DNA from: Streptomyces puniciscabiei
Lineage (GTDB): Bacteria > Actinomycetota > Actinomycetes > Streptomycetales > Streptomycetaceae
Length of the DNA: 64,000 nucleotides
Assembly: GCF_006715785.1 (NCBI RefSeq)
Contig: NZ_VFNX01000001.1
Coordinates: 6,552,001-6,616,000, forward strand
Direction: 5' to 3'
This document shows, piece after piece, positions 50,081-58,670 of this stretch. The position numbers and the translations under genes were made by a program. Every line of letters starts with the position of its first letter. Position 1 is the first letter of the stretch. The notes beneath the pieces were generated by a model. It worked only from the letters and a program-made list of their open reading frames with translations, had not been told where the DNA came from and did not search any database.

Positions 50081-51319
50081 ATGAGCGGCAAGGCGGATCC
50101 CCGGAGTGCGGGGGAGAGGACCACCTCGAGGGCGCGGCTGGACCGGGGGCGCGGAGCGCTCGGACCCGCGCTGGAGCTGGTGCACACCGGGCGGGCGCCG
50201 ACCCGGGCCGTGCTCACCGCGGAGCTCGGGGTCACCCGGGCGACCGCCGGCGCGGTGGCCGCCGAGCTGGAGGCGCTCGGGCTGATCCGGGTGGATGCCC
50301 GGCCCGGCGCCGCGGCCGGCTCCCAGGGCCGCCCCTCGCACCGGCTCCAGGTCGCCGAGGACGGCCCCGTGGCGCTTGCCGCGCAGGTCCACGCCGACGG
50401 CTTCCGAGCGGCCCTGGTCGGACTCGGCGGGCGGATCGTGGCGACCGCGCCCGGCTGCGAGACCGTCGACGCCGACCCGGCGAAGGTGCTCGGCTCGGTC
50501 GTCGAGGCGGGCGCGGAACTGCTGCGCACGACCGGCCGCCGCTGTGTCGGCGCCGGACTCGCCGTACCGTCCGCCGTGGCCGAGCCCGACGGTCTCGCCC
50601 TCAACCCCCTCCACCTGGCCTGGCCCGTCGGCGCCCCGGTCCGGCGGATCTTCGCCGAGTGCGTGCACGCGGCGGGCATCATCGGGCCCGCCTTCGCCGG
50701 CAACGACGTCAATCTCGCGGCCCTCGCCGAACACCGGCACGGCGCGGGGAGGGGCGCCCGGGACCTGCTGTGCGTGGCCACCGGACACCGCGGTGTCGGC
50801 GGCGCCCTGGTGCTGGACGGCCGTCTGCACACCGGCAGTTCGGGGCTCGCCCTCGAGGTCGGCCACCTCACGGTCAACCCGGAGGGCCGCCCCTGCCACT
50901 GCGGCAGCCGCGGCTGCCTGGACGTCGAGGCCGACCCGCTGGCCCTGCTGATCGAGGCCGGCCGCGAGCCGGGCCCCGAGGTGTCGTTGCTCCAGCAGGC
51001 CAACGACCTGCTGCGCACCCAGTACGACGACCCTGCCGTCCGTACGGCCGCCGAGGCCCTGATCGACCGCCTGGGCCTGGGGCTGGCCGGACTGGTCAAC
51101 ATCCTCAACCCCGACCGCATCATCCTCGGCGGCCTCCACCGCACCCTCCTGGACGCCGACCCCGGCCGGCTGCGGGCGGTGGTCGCCGACCGCAGTCTGT
51201 GGGGGCAGAGCGGTGGGGTGCCGATCCTGTCCTGCACGTTGGATCACAACAGCCTGGTCGGGGCGGCCGAACTGGCCTGGCAGCCGGTCCTGGACGACCC
51301 GCTGGGGGCGCTGCGCTGA
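50081..51319 (+). CDS. ROK family transcriptional regulator (NagC/XylR type)
   Basis: A 412-residue repressor. The N-terminal winged helix (about 25-75) reads ALELVHTGRAPTRAVLTAEL with VTRATAGAVAAELEALGLI. The sugar-binding ROK domain has GAGLAVPSAV, GNDVNLAALAEHRHG, the zinc motif CHCGSRGCLDVEADP and NILNPDRIILGGLH. ROK repressors sense sugars; the catalytic Asp position is GNDVN, so residual kinase activity is possible. ATG start. No sugar transporter is adjacent, so the regulon is unknown. Confidence 0.9.
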   Translation: MSGKADPRSAGERTTSRARLDRGRGALGPALELVHTGRAPTRAVLTAELGVTRATAGAVAAELEALGLIRVDARPGAAAGSQGRPSHRLQVAEDGPVALAAQVHADGFRAALVGLGGRIVATAPGCETVDADPAKVLGSVVEAGAELLRTTGRRCVGAGLAVPSAVAEPDGLALNPLHLAWPVGAPVRRIFAECVHAAGIIGPAFAGNDVNLAALAEHRHGAGRGARDLLCVATGHRGVGGALVLDGRLHTGSSGLALEVGHLTVNPEGRPCHCGSRGCLDVEADPLALLIEAGREPGPEVSLLQQANDLLRTQYDDPAVRTAAEALIDRLGLGLAGLVNILNPDRIILGGLHRTLLDADPGRLRAVVADRSLWGQSGGVPILSCTLDHNSLVGAAELAWQPVLDDPLGALR

Positions 51320-51355
51320 CGGCGGTCCCGTTGTCCTCTGCGGGATCTCGCCGTC
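51316..51355 (+). terminator. Hairpin terminator after the ROK regulator
   Basis: TGACGGCG (51316-51323) pairs with CGCCGTCA (51348-51355), and inside it TCCCG (51325-51329) pairs with CGGGA (51340-51344). The outer arm includes the stop codon of the ROK gene. Confidence 0.7.
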
Positions 51356-51590
51356 ACCCGGCAGCGCCGCTCGGCAGCTCGTCCGGGCGGGACCGCAGCG
51401 CCCAATGGGCCGCCGACAGGCCCACGCGGCGGGTGAAGTGGAGGGCGGCCGTCAGCGTGAACACACTGCTGCCGAGCATGTTCACGAAGCCGGCGGCGGC
51501 GAGGGTGCGCCGAGGGCCTCGCTCCAGCAGGATGCCGTGCGCGACCAGCCAGGATTCCCGGCGCTCACCCTTGGCTGCCTCTGTGCTCAT
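51354..51590 (-). pseudogene. MFS transporter, N-terminal fragment
   Basis: Seventy-eight residues from an ATG. A soluble leader is followed by RTLAAAGFVNMLGSSVFTL and ALHFTRRVGLSAAH, the typical first helix and first loop of a sugar- or drug-type MFS transporter. Similarity stops abruptly after AAH, and a stop follows 16 codons later. The remaining 11 helices are missing on either strand, so this is a truncated remnant. Confidence 0.7.
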
Positions 51591-51848
51591 CAAACCCCCG
51601 GGTTCCGGCCGGGCGAGTATGCGGAGCTCGGGGCGGCCACGAAAAGCCCTGGCCGACGGGGCAGGAGTCACATCCGAAACGGGAACGATCGCCCTCGCGC
51701 GCAGCGTTGGAACGGACGTGAGGGCCGCCGTAGAAGCGGGAGGATCCAGGACATTACGGAATCTCCGCCCTGCGCGCACGCAGCCCGATCGGGAAACAGC
51801 TGCAGCCGCCGAACAACAGAGCCACGCCGGCGTTGGAGCAGAGGACGA

Positions 51849-52760
51849 CTACCGCCAGTCAACGGCAAACGCCCGCCCCGGATTCTCGGTAAACATCCGC
51901 GCCACCAACTCCGCACCCAACTCCACCTCAAGCCGCGGCCAGGCCCTGCGCAGCAGATACGGCATGCCGGGCCCACCGTCGACCGAGCGCCCCCCGGCGA
52001 CCACGGTGTCCCCGCCGAGCAGCAACCGGTCACCGAAGCCGGCGTCCGCCAGATCCCGGATCGCCGCCGGCATCCGCCAGTCGGTGGCGTGATGCGCGCG
52101 GGAGGGCCCGTCGAAGGCCAGCCAGCACCCGGACTCGGCGGCCTGCCGTTGCACCACCGGGTCGGGGAAGCGGTTCAGATGGCCCAGGATCACCCGGTGG
52201 CCGGGGACGCCCAATTCGCCGCACAGCAGCTCGAGTACGTCCAGTGCGGCGGTGCCCATCTCCAGGTGGACCGCGATGGGCGCACCCGTGGCGTGGTGCG
52301 CCTCGGCCGCCGCCGTCATGGTCCAGCGGGCGTGCGCGTCGAGCGCGTGGAAACCGCCCGCGACCTTGATCAGCCCGGTCCGTACCCCGGTCGTACCGAT
52401 GCCGTCGGTCAGCTCGGACACGAAGAGCCCGGCGAGGCCGCTGCCGCGCAGCTTGTCGAGCAACTCGGGGTCGTAGTGCGCGGCTTGGTGCAGTCCCGTG
52501 GCGCACACGAGCCGCACACCGGTGGCCCGGGACAGCTCCGGCAGGTCCGCCGCCCGCCGTCCCATGCCGTACGGCGTCCACTGCACGACGGCCACTCCGC
52601 CCGCCGCCCGGAACGCGGCCAGCTCGGCCCGCGCGGCCGGCAGGTCGTTCAGCTCCTGGCCCGGCAACCGCGGGCTGCACAGGAAGAGATGGTCGTGCGC
52701 GTCGCACACGCCCAGCTCCTCGGGCGGGATGTCGCCGAGGACCGTACGGACCCGGCTCAC
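51849..52760 (-). CDS. Phosphotriesterase-family amidohydrolase
   Basis: A 303-residue binuclear-metal hydrolase. Metal ligands: HxH in VCDAHDHLFLC, bridging carbamylated Lys in TGLIKVAGGFHALDA, His in IAVHLEMGTA, His in VILGHLNRFPDP and Asp in LLLGGDTVVAGG. Phosphotriesterase-like lactonases hydrolyse lactones or phosphotriesters. The GTG start overlaps the DUF4865 stop (GTGA). It is the last of four genes (TetR, cupin, DUF4865, phosphotriesterase). The combination points to breakdown of a small, possibly lactone-containing, compound. Confidence 0.87.
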   Translation of the reverse strand: MSRVRTVLGDIPPEELGVCDAHDHLFLCSPRLPGQELNDLPAARAELAAFRAAGGVAVVQWTPYGMGRRAADLPELSRATGVRLVCATGLHQAAHYDPELLDKLRGSGLAGLFVSELTDGIGTTGVRTGLIKVAGGFHALDAHARWTMTAAAEAHHATGAPIAVHLEMGTAALDVLELLCGELGVPGHRVILGHLNRFPDPVVQRQAAESGCWLAFDGPSRAHHATDWRMPAAIRDLADAGFGDRLLLGGDTVVAGGRSVDGGPGMPYLLRRAWPRLEVELGAELVARMFTENPGRAFAVDWR

Positions 52761-53341
52761 CACTGCCGCCCGCGCGGGAGCCGGGCGCGGCCGGGCGCGG
52801 AGAGGTGCAGCACCTGGTAGAGGTCGCCGTCGGCCTTGGGCGTGTCGTGCTCCCAGAGCGAGAAGTGGACCAGCTCCCACGCGCGCGTGTCCACGGCCGC
52901 CGCCGCGAGAACGGCGCCGTCCTCCGCCGCCAGCCGCCCGGTCTCGGCCGCCGCGTCCGCCATGAAGGCGGCCAACTCCACGCCCTCCGGTACTGGTTGC
53001 CGTCGGCGCACGGCGAAGGCGGGTCCGGACCCGCCGGCGGTGCCCTCCTCGAACGCCAGGCCGGTCCACTGCCGGATCGCCGGCCGCCCGAAGTCGTCGA
53101 CCGGCCCCTGGAAGGCACCTCCCCACAGGAAGCTGTTCATGCCCTCCATGGTGTTCCAGAGGTAGAACGGCCCGTACTGGTTCACCGGCGAGCCGTGCAT
53201 CCCGCGCTCGCGCAGCACGTACGTCTTGATGCCGAGGCCGTCCCAGTCGTCCAGCAGATGCGCGACACGGTCGACGCGGGAGCGGATGACGCCCATGTCG
53301 TAGTCGGCGGGCAGGGTGAACTCGTACTGCATGGCGTGCAT
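52757..53341 (-). CDS. DUF4865 family protein
   Basis: A 194-residue soluble protein whose conserved body begins MQYEFTLPADYDMGVIRSRV and includes KTYVLRERGMHGSPVNQYGP and FYLWNTMEGMNSFLWGG. This matches DUF4865, predicted to form two alpha/beta sandwich domains like small heme-free monooxygenases. The function is unknown. Three in-frame ATGs lie within nine codons (53350, 53341, 53332); 53341 has the best spacing to AAGGG. The gene is translationally coupled to the phosphotriesterase and follows the cupin by 15 bases. Confidence 0.8.
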   Translation of the reverse strand: MHAMQYEFTLPADYDMGVIRSRVDRVAHLLDDWDGLGIKTYVLRERGMHGSPVNQYGPFYLWNTMEGMNSFLWGGAFQGPVDDFGRPAIRQWTGLAFEEGTAGGSGPAFAVRRRQPVPEGVELAAFMADAAAETGRLAAEDGAVLAAAAVDTRAWELVHFSLWEHDTPKADGDLYQVLHLSAPGRARLPRGRQW

Positions 53342-53356
53342 GTCCTGCATCCCTTC

Positions 53357-53746
53357 TCAGGCGGGGTAGTCGTCCACGTGCGCGTGCCACTCGGTCGTCG
53401 TGCCGTCCTCGGCGGCCTCCACGACCGCGAGGTGGGTCATGAAGGTGCGGGGCGCGGCGCCGTGCCAGTGCCATTCGTCCGGCTCGATCCACACCGTGTC
53501 GCCCGCGCGGATCGCCTCCACCGCACCGCCCCTGCGCTGCACCAGCCCCTCGCCCTCCAGAACGTGCAGCACCTGGCCGTGCGGGTGCCGGTGCCAGGCC
53601 GTGTGGGCGCCCGGGGCGAAGTGGACGTTGAACACGCGCAGCCGGGACGGCGCGGGGGGTGCGGCCAGCTCGTCCAGCCACACGGTGCCGGTGAAGTTCT
53701 CCGCCGGGCCCTGCCGGGTGTCGGGACGACGTCCGGTGATGTGCAC
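53357..53746 (-). CDS. Cupin domain-containing protein
   Basis: A 129-residue single-domain cupin. Motif 1 is HTAWHRHPHGQVLHVLEGEG (H-x-H-x4-E-like metal set) and motif 2 is WIEPDEWHWHGAAP. It resembles carboxymuconolactone-decarboxylase-associated cupins. The GTG start is five bases after the TetR stop, with AGGAG inside the end of the TetR gene, so both are on one transcript. Confidence 0.86.
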   Translation of the reverse strand: MHITGRRPDTRQGPAENFTGTVWLDELAAPPAPSRLRVFNVHFAPGAHTAWHRHPHGQVLHVLEGEGLVQRRGGAVEAIRAGDTVWIEPDEWHWHGAAPRTFMTHLAVVEAAEDGTTTEWHAHVDDYPA

Positions 53747-53751
53747 GTGAC

Positions 53752-54327
53752 TCAGTTCTCCTGTCCGGGAGTTCGGGGTGCGAGCAGGGAGAGCAGACCG
53801 CGCACGCCGGCGTCGAAGGCGGCGGGGGAGCCGGAGGCGCGGGCGAGGACATAGCCGCCTTGAACGGTGGCGAGGACGGCCGCGCCGATCTCCTCGCCGT
53901 CGAGCGAGGGCGCGAACTGCCCCTGCCGCTTGCCCTCTTCGACGATCCCGGCGATCCGCTCCCGGATCCACGCGATCGTCTCGTCCACCGGTGCGCGCAG
54001 CTCGTCGCCGGCGATGATGTCCGGGTCCATGGTCAGCCGCCCGATCGGGCAGCCGCGCAGCACGTCACGCTCGCGCAGCAGATACGCCTCGATGCGCTCG
54101 TACGGGGTGCCGGGGCCGCCCAGGACCCGCTCCGCGGTGGCGCGCAGTTCCTCGGCGGTCCGCCGGATCGCCGCCAGGGCGAGGTCCGGCTTGCCCTTGA
54201 AGTGGTGGTACATGCTGCCCTGACCGGCACCCGCGCGCTCCAGGATGGCCTTGGGGCTCGTGCCCACGTAGCCGCGCTCCCACAGCAGCTCACGCGTGGA
54301 CTCGATCAGTCGTTCCGAGGTGCTCAT
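53752..54327 (-). CDS. TetR/AcrR family regulator (LfrR/YcdC-like)
   Basis: A 191-residue regulator. N-terminal helices: LIESTRELLWERGYVGTSPK, helix-turn-helix KAILERAGAGQGSMYHHFKG, then a ligand domain with CPIGRLTMDPDIIAGDEL, as in quinone- and xenobiotic-sensing TetR proteins. ATG start close to GGAGG. It is the first gene of the cupin-DUF4865-phosphotriesterase operon and probably represses it, with its site at 54337-54354. Confidence 0.9.
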   Translation of the reverse strand: MSTSERLIESTRELLWERGYVGTSPKAILERAGAGQGSMYHHFKGKPDLALAAIRRTAEELRATAERVLGGPGTPYERIEAYLLRERDVLRGCPIGRLTMDPDIIAGDELRAPVDETIAWIRERIAGIVEEGKRQGQFAPSLDGEEIGAAVLATVQGGYVLARASGSPAAFDAGVRGLLSLLAPRTPGQEN

Positions 54328-54336
54328 GCCTCCACT

Positions 54337-54354
54337 GTACATACTAGTAGTTAC
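54337..54354 (-). promoter_or_regulatory. TetR operator of the cupin-DUF4865-phosphotriesterase operon
   Basis: GTACATACTAGTAGTTAC (54337-54354) is an 18-bp imperfect palindrome with a perfect core TACTAGTA; two of the nine base pairs mismatch. It begins nine bases upstream of the TetR start codon, overlapping the likely promoter. Confidence 0.65.
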
Positions 54355-54525
54355 AGCGGGCCGCCAGGAAGCCGCCAGCCGGTCCCCGGGGAGCAGCCCG
54401 CCGCCCCCGCCGTACTCCCCGGGAGGTACCCGCACTGCCGCCGGCCGCACGACGCCCCGGACCCCCTCCCGCCGGGACCCTCGCGGCATCCCCGCAGAGA
54501 GAAACGACAAGGGAGATGACCCGAG

Positions 54526-54816
54526 ATGCAGACCCTGGCCAACTGGGACGGCGGACCCGGCCCGTGGATCCTGTTCTTCCCGCTGATCTGGGCGGCCGTG
54601 GTGGTCGGCGCCGTCACGTTCCTGCGCCGCACCGGGTGGCGCGGCCGCGGCGGCCCCTGGCGGCCGACGGACGGCGGACGCCCCGCGGGAGACTCCCCGC
54701 TCGCGGTCCTCGGCCGCCGCTTCGCCTCCGGCGAGATCGACGAGGACGAGTACTGGCGCCGCCTGTCCGTCCTGGAGGAGCAGTTCGGCCGTACGGGCAA
54801 GGGGGGCGCGGCATGA
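54526..54816 (+). CDS. SHOCT domain-containing small membrane protein
   Basis: A 96-residue protein with one hydrophobic helix (ILFFPLIWAAVVVGAVTFL) and a C-terminal SHOCT motif (LGRRFASGEIDEDEYWRRLS). SHOCT is a short oligomerisation or binding motif. AAGGGAG lies ten bases before the ATG. It ends with an ATGA overlap to the ABC ATPase gene, so it is part of the exporter operon and may be a small accessory subunit. Confidence 0.82.
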   Translation: MQTLANWDGGPGPWILFFPLIWAAVVVGAVTFLRRTGWRGRGGPWRPTDGGRPAGDSPLAVLGRRFASGEIDEDEYWRRLSVLEEQFGRTGKGGAA

Positions 54817-55559
54817 CCACGACCGCACTGCGGGCCGCGGCCCGTGTGGTGGACGCGGTGAAGGTGTACGGCGGTGGCGACACCGCCGTACGCGCCCTCG
54901 ACGGCGTCGACGTCTCCTTTCCCGCCGGACGCTTCACGGCCATCATGGGCCCCTCGGGCTCCGGCAAGTCCACCCTCATGCACTGCGCGGCCGGCCTCGA
55001 CACGCTCACCTCCGGCGCCGCCTGGATCGGCGACACCGAACTCGGCGCGCTGGACGACCGGCGCCTGACCCTGCTGCGCCGCGACCGGGTCGGCTTTGTG
55101 TTCCAGGCGTTCAACCTGGTGCCGACGCTGTCCGTCGCGGAGAACATCACACTGCCCCTGGACCTGGCCGGACGGCGCGGCGACCGGGAGTGGATCGACG
55201 CCCTCGTCGACGTCGTCGGCCTGCGCGACAGGCTGCACCACCGGCCCTCGGAACTCTCCGGCGGCCAGCAGCAACGCGTCGCCGTGGCCCGGGCGTTCGC
55301 CGCGCGGCCAGACGTGGTCTTCGCCGACGAGCCGACCGGAAACCTCGACTCCCGCTCCGGCGCGGAGGTCCTCGGGCTCCTGGGCTCCGCCGTGCGGGAG
55401 ATGGACCGCACGGTCGTCATGGTCACGCACGACCCGGTGGCCGCCACGCACGCCGACGAGGTGCTCTTCCTCGCCGACGGACGGCTGGTCGACCGGATGG
55501 AGTCGCCGACCGCGGACCGGGTCCTGGACCGCATGAAGGCCTTCGAGGTGCGGACATGA
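54813..55559 (+). CDS. ABC transporter ATP-binding protein (MacB/LolD type)
   Basis: A 248-residue ATPase. Walker A is IMGPSGSGKSTLMHCAAGL, Q-loop FVFQAFNLVPTLSV, signature SELSGGQQQRVAVARA, Walker B DVVFADEPTGNLDSRSG and H-loop VVMVTHDPVAA. It powers the FtsX-type permease encoded directly after it (ATGA overlap). This class extrudes lipids, peptides or drugs, or acts mechanically on cell-envelope enzymes. It is coupled to the SHOCT gene upstream. Confidence 0.93.
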   Translation: MTTTALRAAARVVDAVKVYGGGDTAVRALDGVDVSFPAGRFTAIMGPSGSGKSTLMHCAAGLDTLTSGAAWIGDTELGALDDRRLTLLRRDRVGFVFQAFNLVPTLSVAENITLPLDLAGRRGDREWIDALVDVVGLRDRLHHRPSELSGGQQQRVAVARAFAARPDVVFADEPTGNLDSRSGAEVLGLLGSAVREMDRTVVMVTHDPVAATHADEVLFLADGRLVDRMESPTADRVLDRMKAFEVRT

Positions 55560-58117
55560 ACGCCTCGCTCCGGCTCAGCCTCACCTCCCTGCGCGCGCAC
55601 CGGCGCCGGTTCGCCGGCACGTTCCTCGCCGTGTTCCTCGGCGTCGCCTTCCTGACGGGCACGCTCGTCATGGGCGACACGCTGCGCGCGAGCTTCGGCA
55701 GCATGTTCGGCGAGGCCGCCAGCGGCACGGACGCCGTCGTACGCGGCGCCGACGCCATCACCACACCCGGCGAGGCCCAGGGCGTTCGGCGGCCGGTGGA
55801 CACCTCGCTGGTGAAGACCGTCGAGCGGGTGCCCGGTGTGGCCGCGGCGGTACCGAACATCCAGGGTGCCGGCCAGCTCGTCGGCTCCGACGGCAAGCCG
55901 GTCGGCGGCCAAGGACCGCCCACGCTCGCCGGCAACTGGATCACCGACCCGCGGCTCAACCCGTACCGGCTCGCCGAAGGCCGGGCTCCCGCCGAGCCGG
56001 GCGAGGTCGTGGTGAACCGGGGTGCCGCGAAGAAGGGCGGTCTGAAGCTCGGTGACACCACGACCCTGCGCACCCCGGACCCCGTGAAGGTCACTGTCGT
56101 CGGGCTCGCCACCTTCGGCGGCCAGGACGGCATGGCCCAGGTGACGTTCACCGGCATGACCCGGGCCGACGCCGAGAAGTACCTCACCGCGCGGCCCGGC
56201 CAGGCCGCGTCCATCGCGGTGCGGGCCGAACCGGGAGTCAGCCAGGAGGAGTTGGTCCGGCGGTTGACTCCGGTGCTGCCCGAGGGAGTCGAGGCCATCA
56301 CCGGTCAGCAGTCGGCGCAGGAGAACACCGACATGATCTCCAGCCAGTTCCTGACCCTCTTCACCACCTTCCTGCTCGTGTTCTCCGGTGTCGCCCTGCT
56401 CGTCGCCACCTTCTCCATCCACAACACCTTCGCCATCGTGGTCGCCCAACGCACCCGTGAGAACGCCCTGTTGCGTGCCCTCGGCGCGGCCCGCCGGCAG
56501 GTGACCGCGGCCGCCCTCGCCGAGGCCTGCCTCGTCGCGCTCACCGCGTCCCTCACCGGACTCGCGGGCGGCATCGGCATCGCCGCAGGGCTCCAGGCGC
56601 TGTTTCCGGCGATCGGATTCCCGTTCCCCGACGGCGACCTGGTGATCAAGGCGCTGTCGATGGTGCTGCCGCTCGCGGTGGGGATCGTGGTCTGCGTGGG
56701 CTCCGCGCTCCTGCCGGCCCGGCGCGCCGGACGGACGGCGCCGCTCGCCGCCCTGCGCGAGACGGCCGTCGACACCTCCGGTGCCTCCCGCGCCCGTGCG
56801 ATCGCCGGGGGTGTCCTCGGCGCGTCGGCGCTCGCCGCGACCTTGACCGGTGTCCTCGTCTCCCCGTCCGTGTGGCTGGCGGGAGTCGGCGCGCTGCTCG
56901 CCCTGGCGGCGTTCGTCGTCCTCGGCCCGGTCGCCGCCACCACGGCCGTACGGCTGCTCGGCGGCCCCCTGGACCGGCTGCGCGGGGTCACCGGCTCCCT
57001 GGCCCGGCGCAACGCCCTGCGCAGCCCGAAGCGGACGGCGGCCACCGCGAGCGCGCTGATGATCGGCGTGGCCGTCGTGTCGCTGTTCACCGTCTTCGGC
57101 GCCTCGCTGAAGGCCACGATGGACCGGACGGTGTCCCGGTCCTTCGCCGGTGACATCGCCGTCAGCAGCCCCTCCTTCGGTGCGGGCGGCAGCGGACTCA
57201 GCCCGCGGCTCGCCCCCGCACTCCAGCGGCTGCCCCAGGTGGACACGGCCGTGGGACTCGGCCGCGGGGTCGCCGAAGTCGACGGCAGCGGAAGGGCGTT
57301 GACCGTCACGGATCCGGCCGCGCTCGCCCGCACCTTCGACCTCGGCACGGTCACCGGCTCGCTGCGCGACCTCGGCACCGACGGCATCGCCATCACCCGC
57401 AAGGAGGCGGACCGGCAGCATCTGCGCACCGGCGACACGGCCAGGCTGACCTTCACCGACGGCCGGACGGACGACTTCACCGTCCGTGCCGTGTACGGTC
57501 AGTCGGAACTCGTCGGCGACTACGTCATCACCCGCGCCGCCTGGGCCCCGCACCGTACCCAGGACGCGGACTCGCTCATCGCGGTCACCTTCAAGCACGG
57601 GGTGGGCACGGACGCGGGCAAGGCGGCGGTGAAGAAGGTCGCCGCGCAGTACGGCAACCCGTCCGTGCAGACCCGGGACGAGTACGCGCAGTCCTCGGCG
57701 GGCGGCATCGACATGATGCTGACCCTCGTCTACGCGCTGCTCGCCCTCGCGGTGGTCATCGCCCTGCTCGGCATCGCCAACACGCTGACCCTCGCGCTGC
57801 ACGAACGCACCCGGGAACTGGGCCTGCTGCGAGCCGTCGGCCAGACCCGCGCCCAGCTGCGGGCCATGGTCCGCTGGGAGTCGGTCCTGGTCGCAGCGTT
57901 CGGCACGGTCGGCGGTCTCGGACTCGGCGCCTTCCTCGGCTGGGTGCTGGTCAAGGCCTCCGACGGCGCGAGCGACACCGCGTTCGCCTTCTCCCTGCCG
58001 GCCGCCCGGCTCGCCGTGGTCGCCCTCGTCGGCCTCACCGCCGGCGCTCTGGCGGGTCTCCGCCCTGCCGGCCGTGCGGCACGGCTGGATGTCCTGCGGG
58101 CCATCGCGACGGAGTGA
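55556..58117 (+). CDS. FtsX-like ABC transporter permease
   Basis: An 853-residue permease with two FtsX repeats. The N-terminal helix is RFAGTFLAVFLGVAFLTGTL. Large extracellular domains lie at about 55-245 and 520-700. Helix groups follow at about 255-370 (LFTTFLLVFSGVALLVATF, TFAIVVAQRTRENALLRALG) and at 725-845 (LVYALLALAVVIALLGIAN, ALHERTRELGLLRAVGQTR). The ERTRE-LLRALG-type motifs contact the ATPase. The ATG overlaps the ATPase stop. The substrate cannot be read from sequence. Confidence 0.92.
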   Translation: MNASLRLSLTSLRAHRRRFAGTFLAVFLGVAFLTGTLVMGDTLRASFGSMFGEAASGTDAVVRGADAITTPGEAQGVRRPVDTSLVKTVERVPGVAAAVPNIQGAGQLVGSDGKPVGGQGPPTLAGNWITDPRLNPYRLAEGRAPAEPGEVVVNRGAAKKGGLKLGDTTTLRTPDPVKVTVVGLATFGGQDGMAQVTFTGMTRADAEKYLTARPGQAASIAVRAEPGVSQEELVRRLTPVLPEGVEAITGQQSAQENTDMISSQFLTLFTTFLLVFSGVALLVATFSIHNTFAIVVAQRTRENALLRALGAARRQVTAAALAEACLVALTASLTGLAGGIGIAAGLQALFPAIGFPFPDGDLVIKALSMVLPLAVGIVVCVGSALLPARRAGRTAPLAALRETAVDTSGASRARAIAGGVLGASALAATLTGVLVSPSVWLAGVGALLALAAFVVLGPVAATTAVRLLGGPLDRLRGVTGSLARRNALRSPKRTAATASALMIGVAVVSLFTVFGASLKATMDRTVSRSFAGDIAVSSPSFGAGGSGLSPRLAPALQRLPQVDTAVGLGRGVAEVDGSGRALTVTDPAALARTFDLGTVTGSLRDLGTDGIAITRKEADRQHLRTGDTARLTFTDGRTDDFTVRAVYGQSELVGDYVITRAAWAPHRTQDADSLIAVTFKHGVGTDAGKAAVKKVAAQYGNPSVQTRDEYAQSSAGGIDMMLTLVYALLALAVVIALLGIANTLTLALHERTRELGLLRAVGQTRAQLRAMVRWESVLVAAFGTVGGLGLGAFLGWVLVKASDGASDTAFAFSLPAARLAVVALVGLTAGALAGLRPAGRAARLDVLRAIATE

Positions 58118-58185
58118 CTGCGTCGCTTTGGCCGGGGCGCCTACGAGGGTGGGGCGAGTGGAGCCGTGCGCGGGTGCGGGTGCGT

Positions 58186-58475
58186 GGGGCTGGTCGCGCC
58201 GTTCCTCGCGCCCCTGGGGGTGTGGGTGCCGTTTGTCGGGCTGGTGGCGTGTGCTGGTGGGGTGCCTACCCGGTGGGCTGGTGCGGACCGGGTGCGGGTG
58301 CGTGGGGGGCTGGTCGCGCCGTTCCTCGCGCCCCTGGGGGTGCGGGTGCTGCTTGCCGTGCTGGTGCCGTGCGCCGGTGCGGCGCCTACCCGGTGGGCGG
58401 GTGCAGACCGTCTGCGGGTGCGGGTGCGTGGGGGCTGGTCGCGCAGTTCCCCGCGCCCCTTTGGGGCGCTGCAGT
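58186..58475. repeat. Streptomyces-type intergenic repeat, three copies in tandem
   Basis: The core GGGGCTGGTCGCGCNGTTCC followed by (C/T)CGCGCCCCT is seen at 58186-58215, 58306-58335 and 58430-58459. The spacing is 120 and 124 bases. The linkers are also related (each has CCTACCCGGTGGGC). The third copy extends to TTTGGGGCGC. The same core is a common dispersed intergenic element in Streptomyces genomes; here it is amplified. No protein is encoded. Confidence 0.85.
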
Positions 58476-58608
58476 GCCGTCGGCTGTCGAGGGCCGCTGC
58501 GGGCATCCGATCAGTGTCGGGAGCGCCCCAGTCCCGGCCGGCGCCGGCGCCCGTACCCTGCCCGCGCCGGTGAGTAAAACCCTCGTTGCACAGCGACAGC
58601 GCCCCGTA

Positions 58609-58659
58609 CCCTGCCGGCGCCGGTGAGCGAGACCTTGTCGCTCACCGGCGCGGGCAGGG
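58609..58659. terminator. Bidirectional terminator with 22-bp stem
   Basis: The arms 58609-58630 and 58638-58659 pair over 21 of 22 positions (GCGCCGGTGAGCGA with TCGCTCACCGGCGC, then CCCTGCC with GGGCAGG after one mismatch), with a 7-base loop. It lies between the ABC permease and the convergent ATPase gene. A copy of its left arm sits at 58549-58574. Confidence 0.9.
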
Positions 58660-58670
58660 TCACCGCCCGG

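Noticed and set aside
58140..58480. CRISPR-like appearance of the repeat array
   Set aside because: Only three copies, spacers related to each other rather than unique, repeat-spacer lengths unlike CRISPR and no cas genes.
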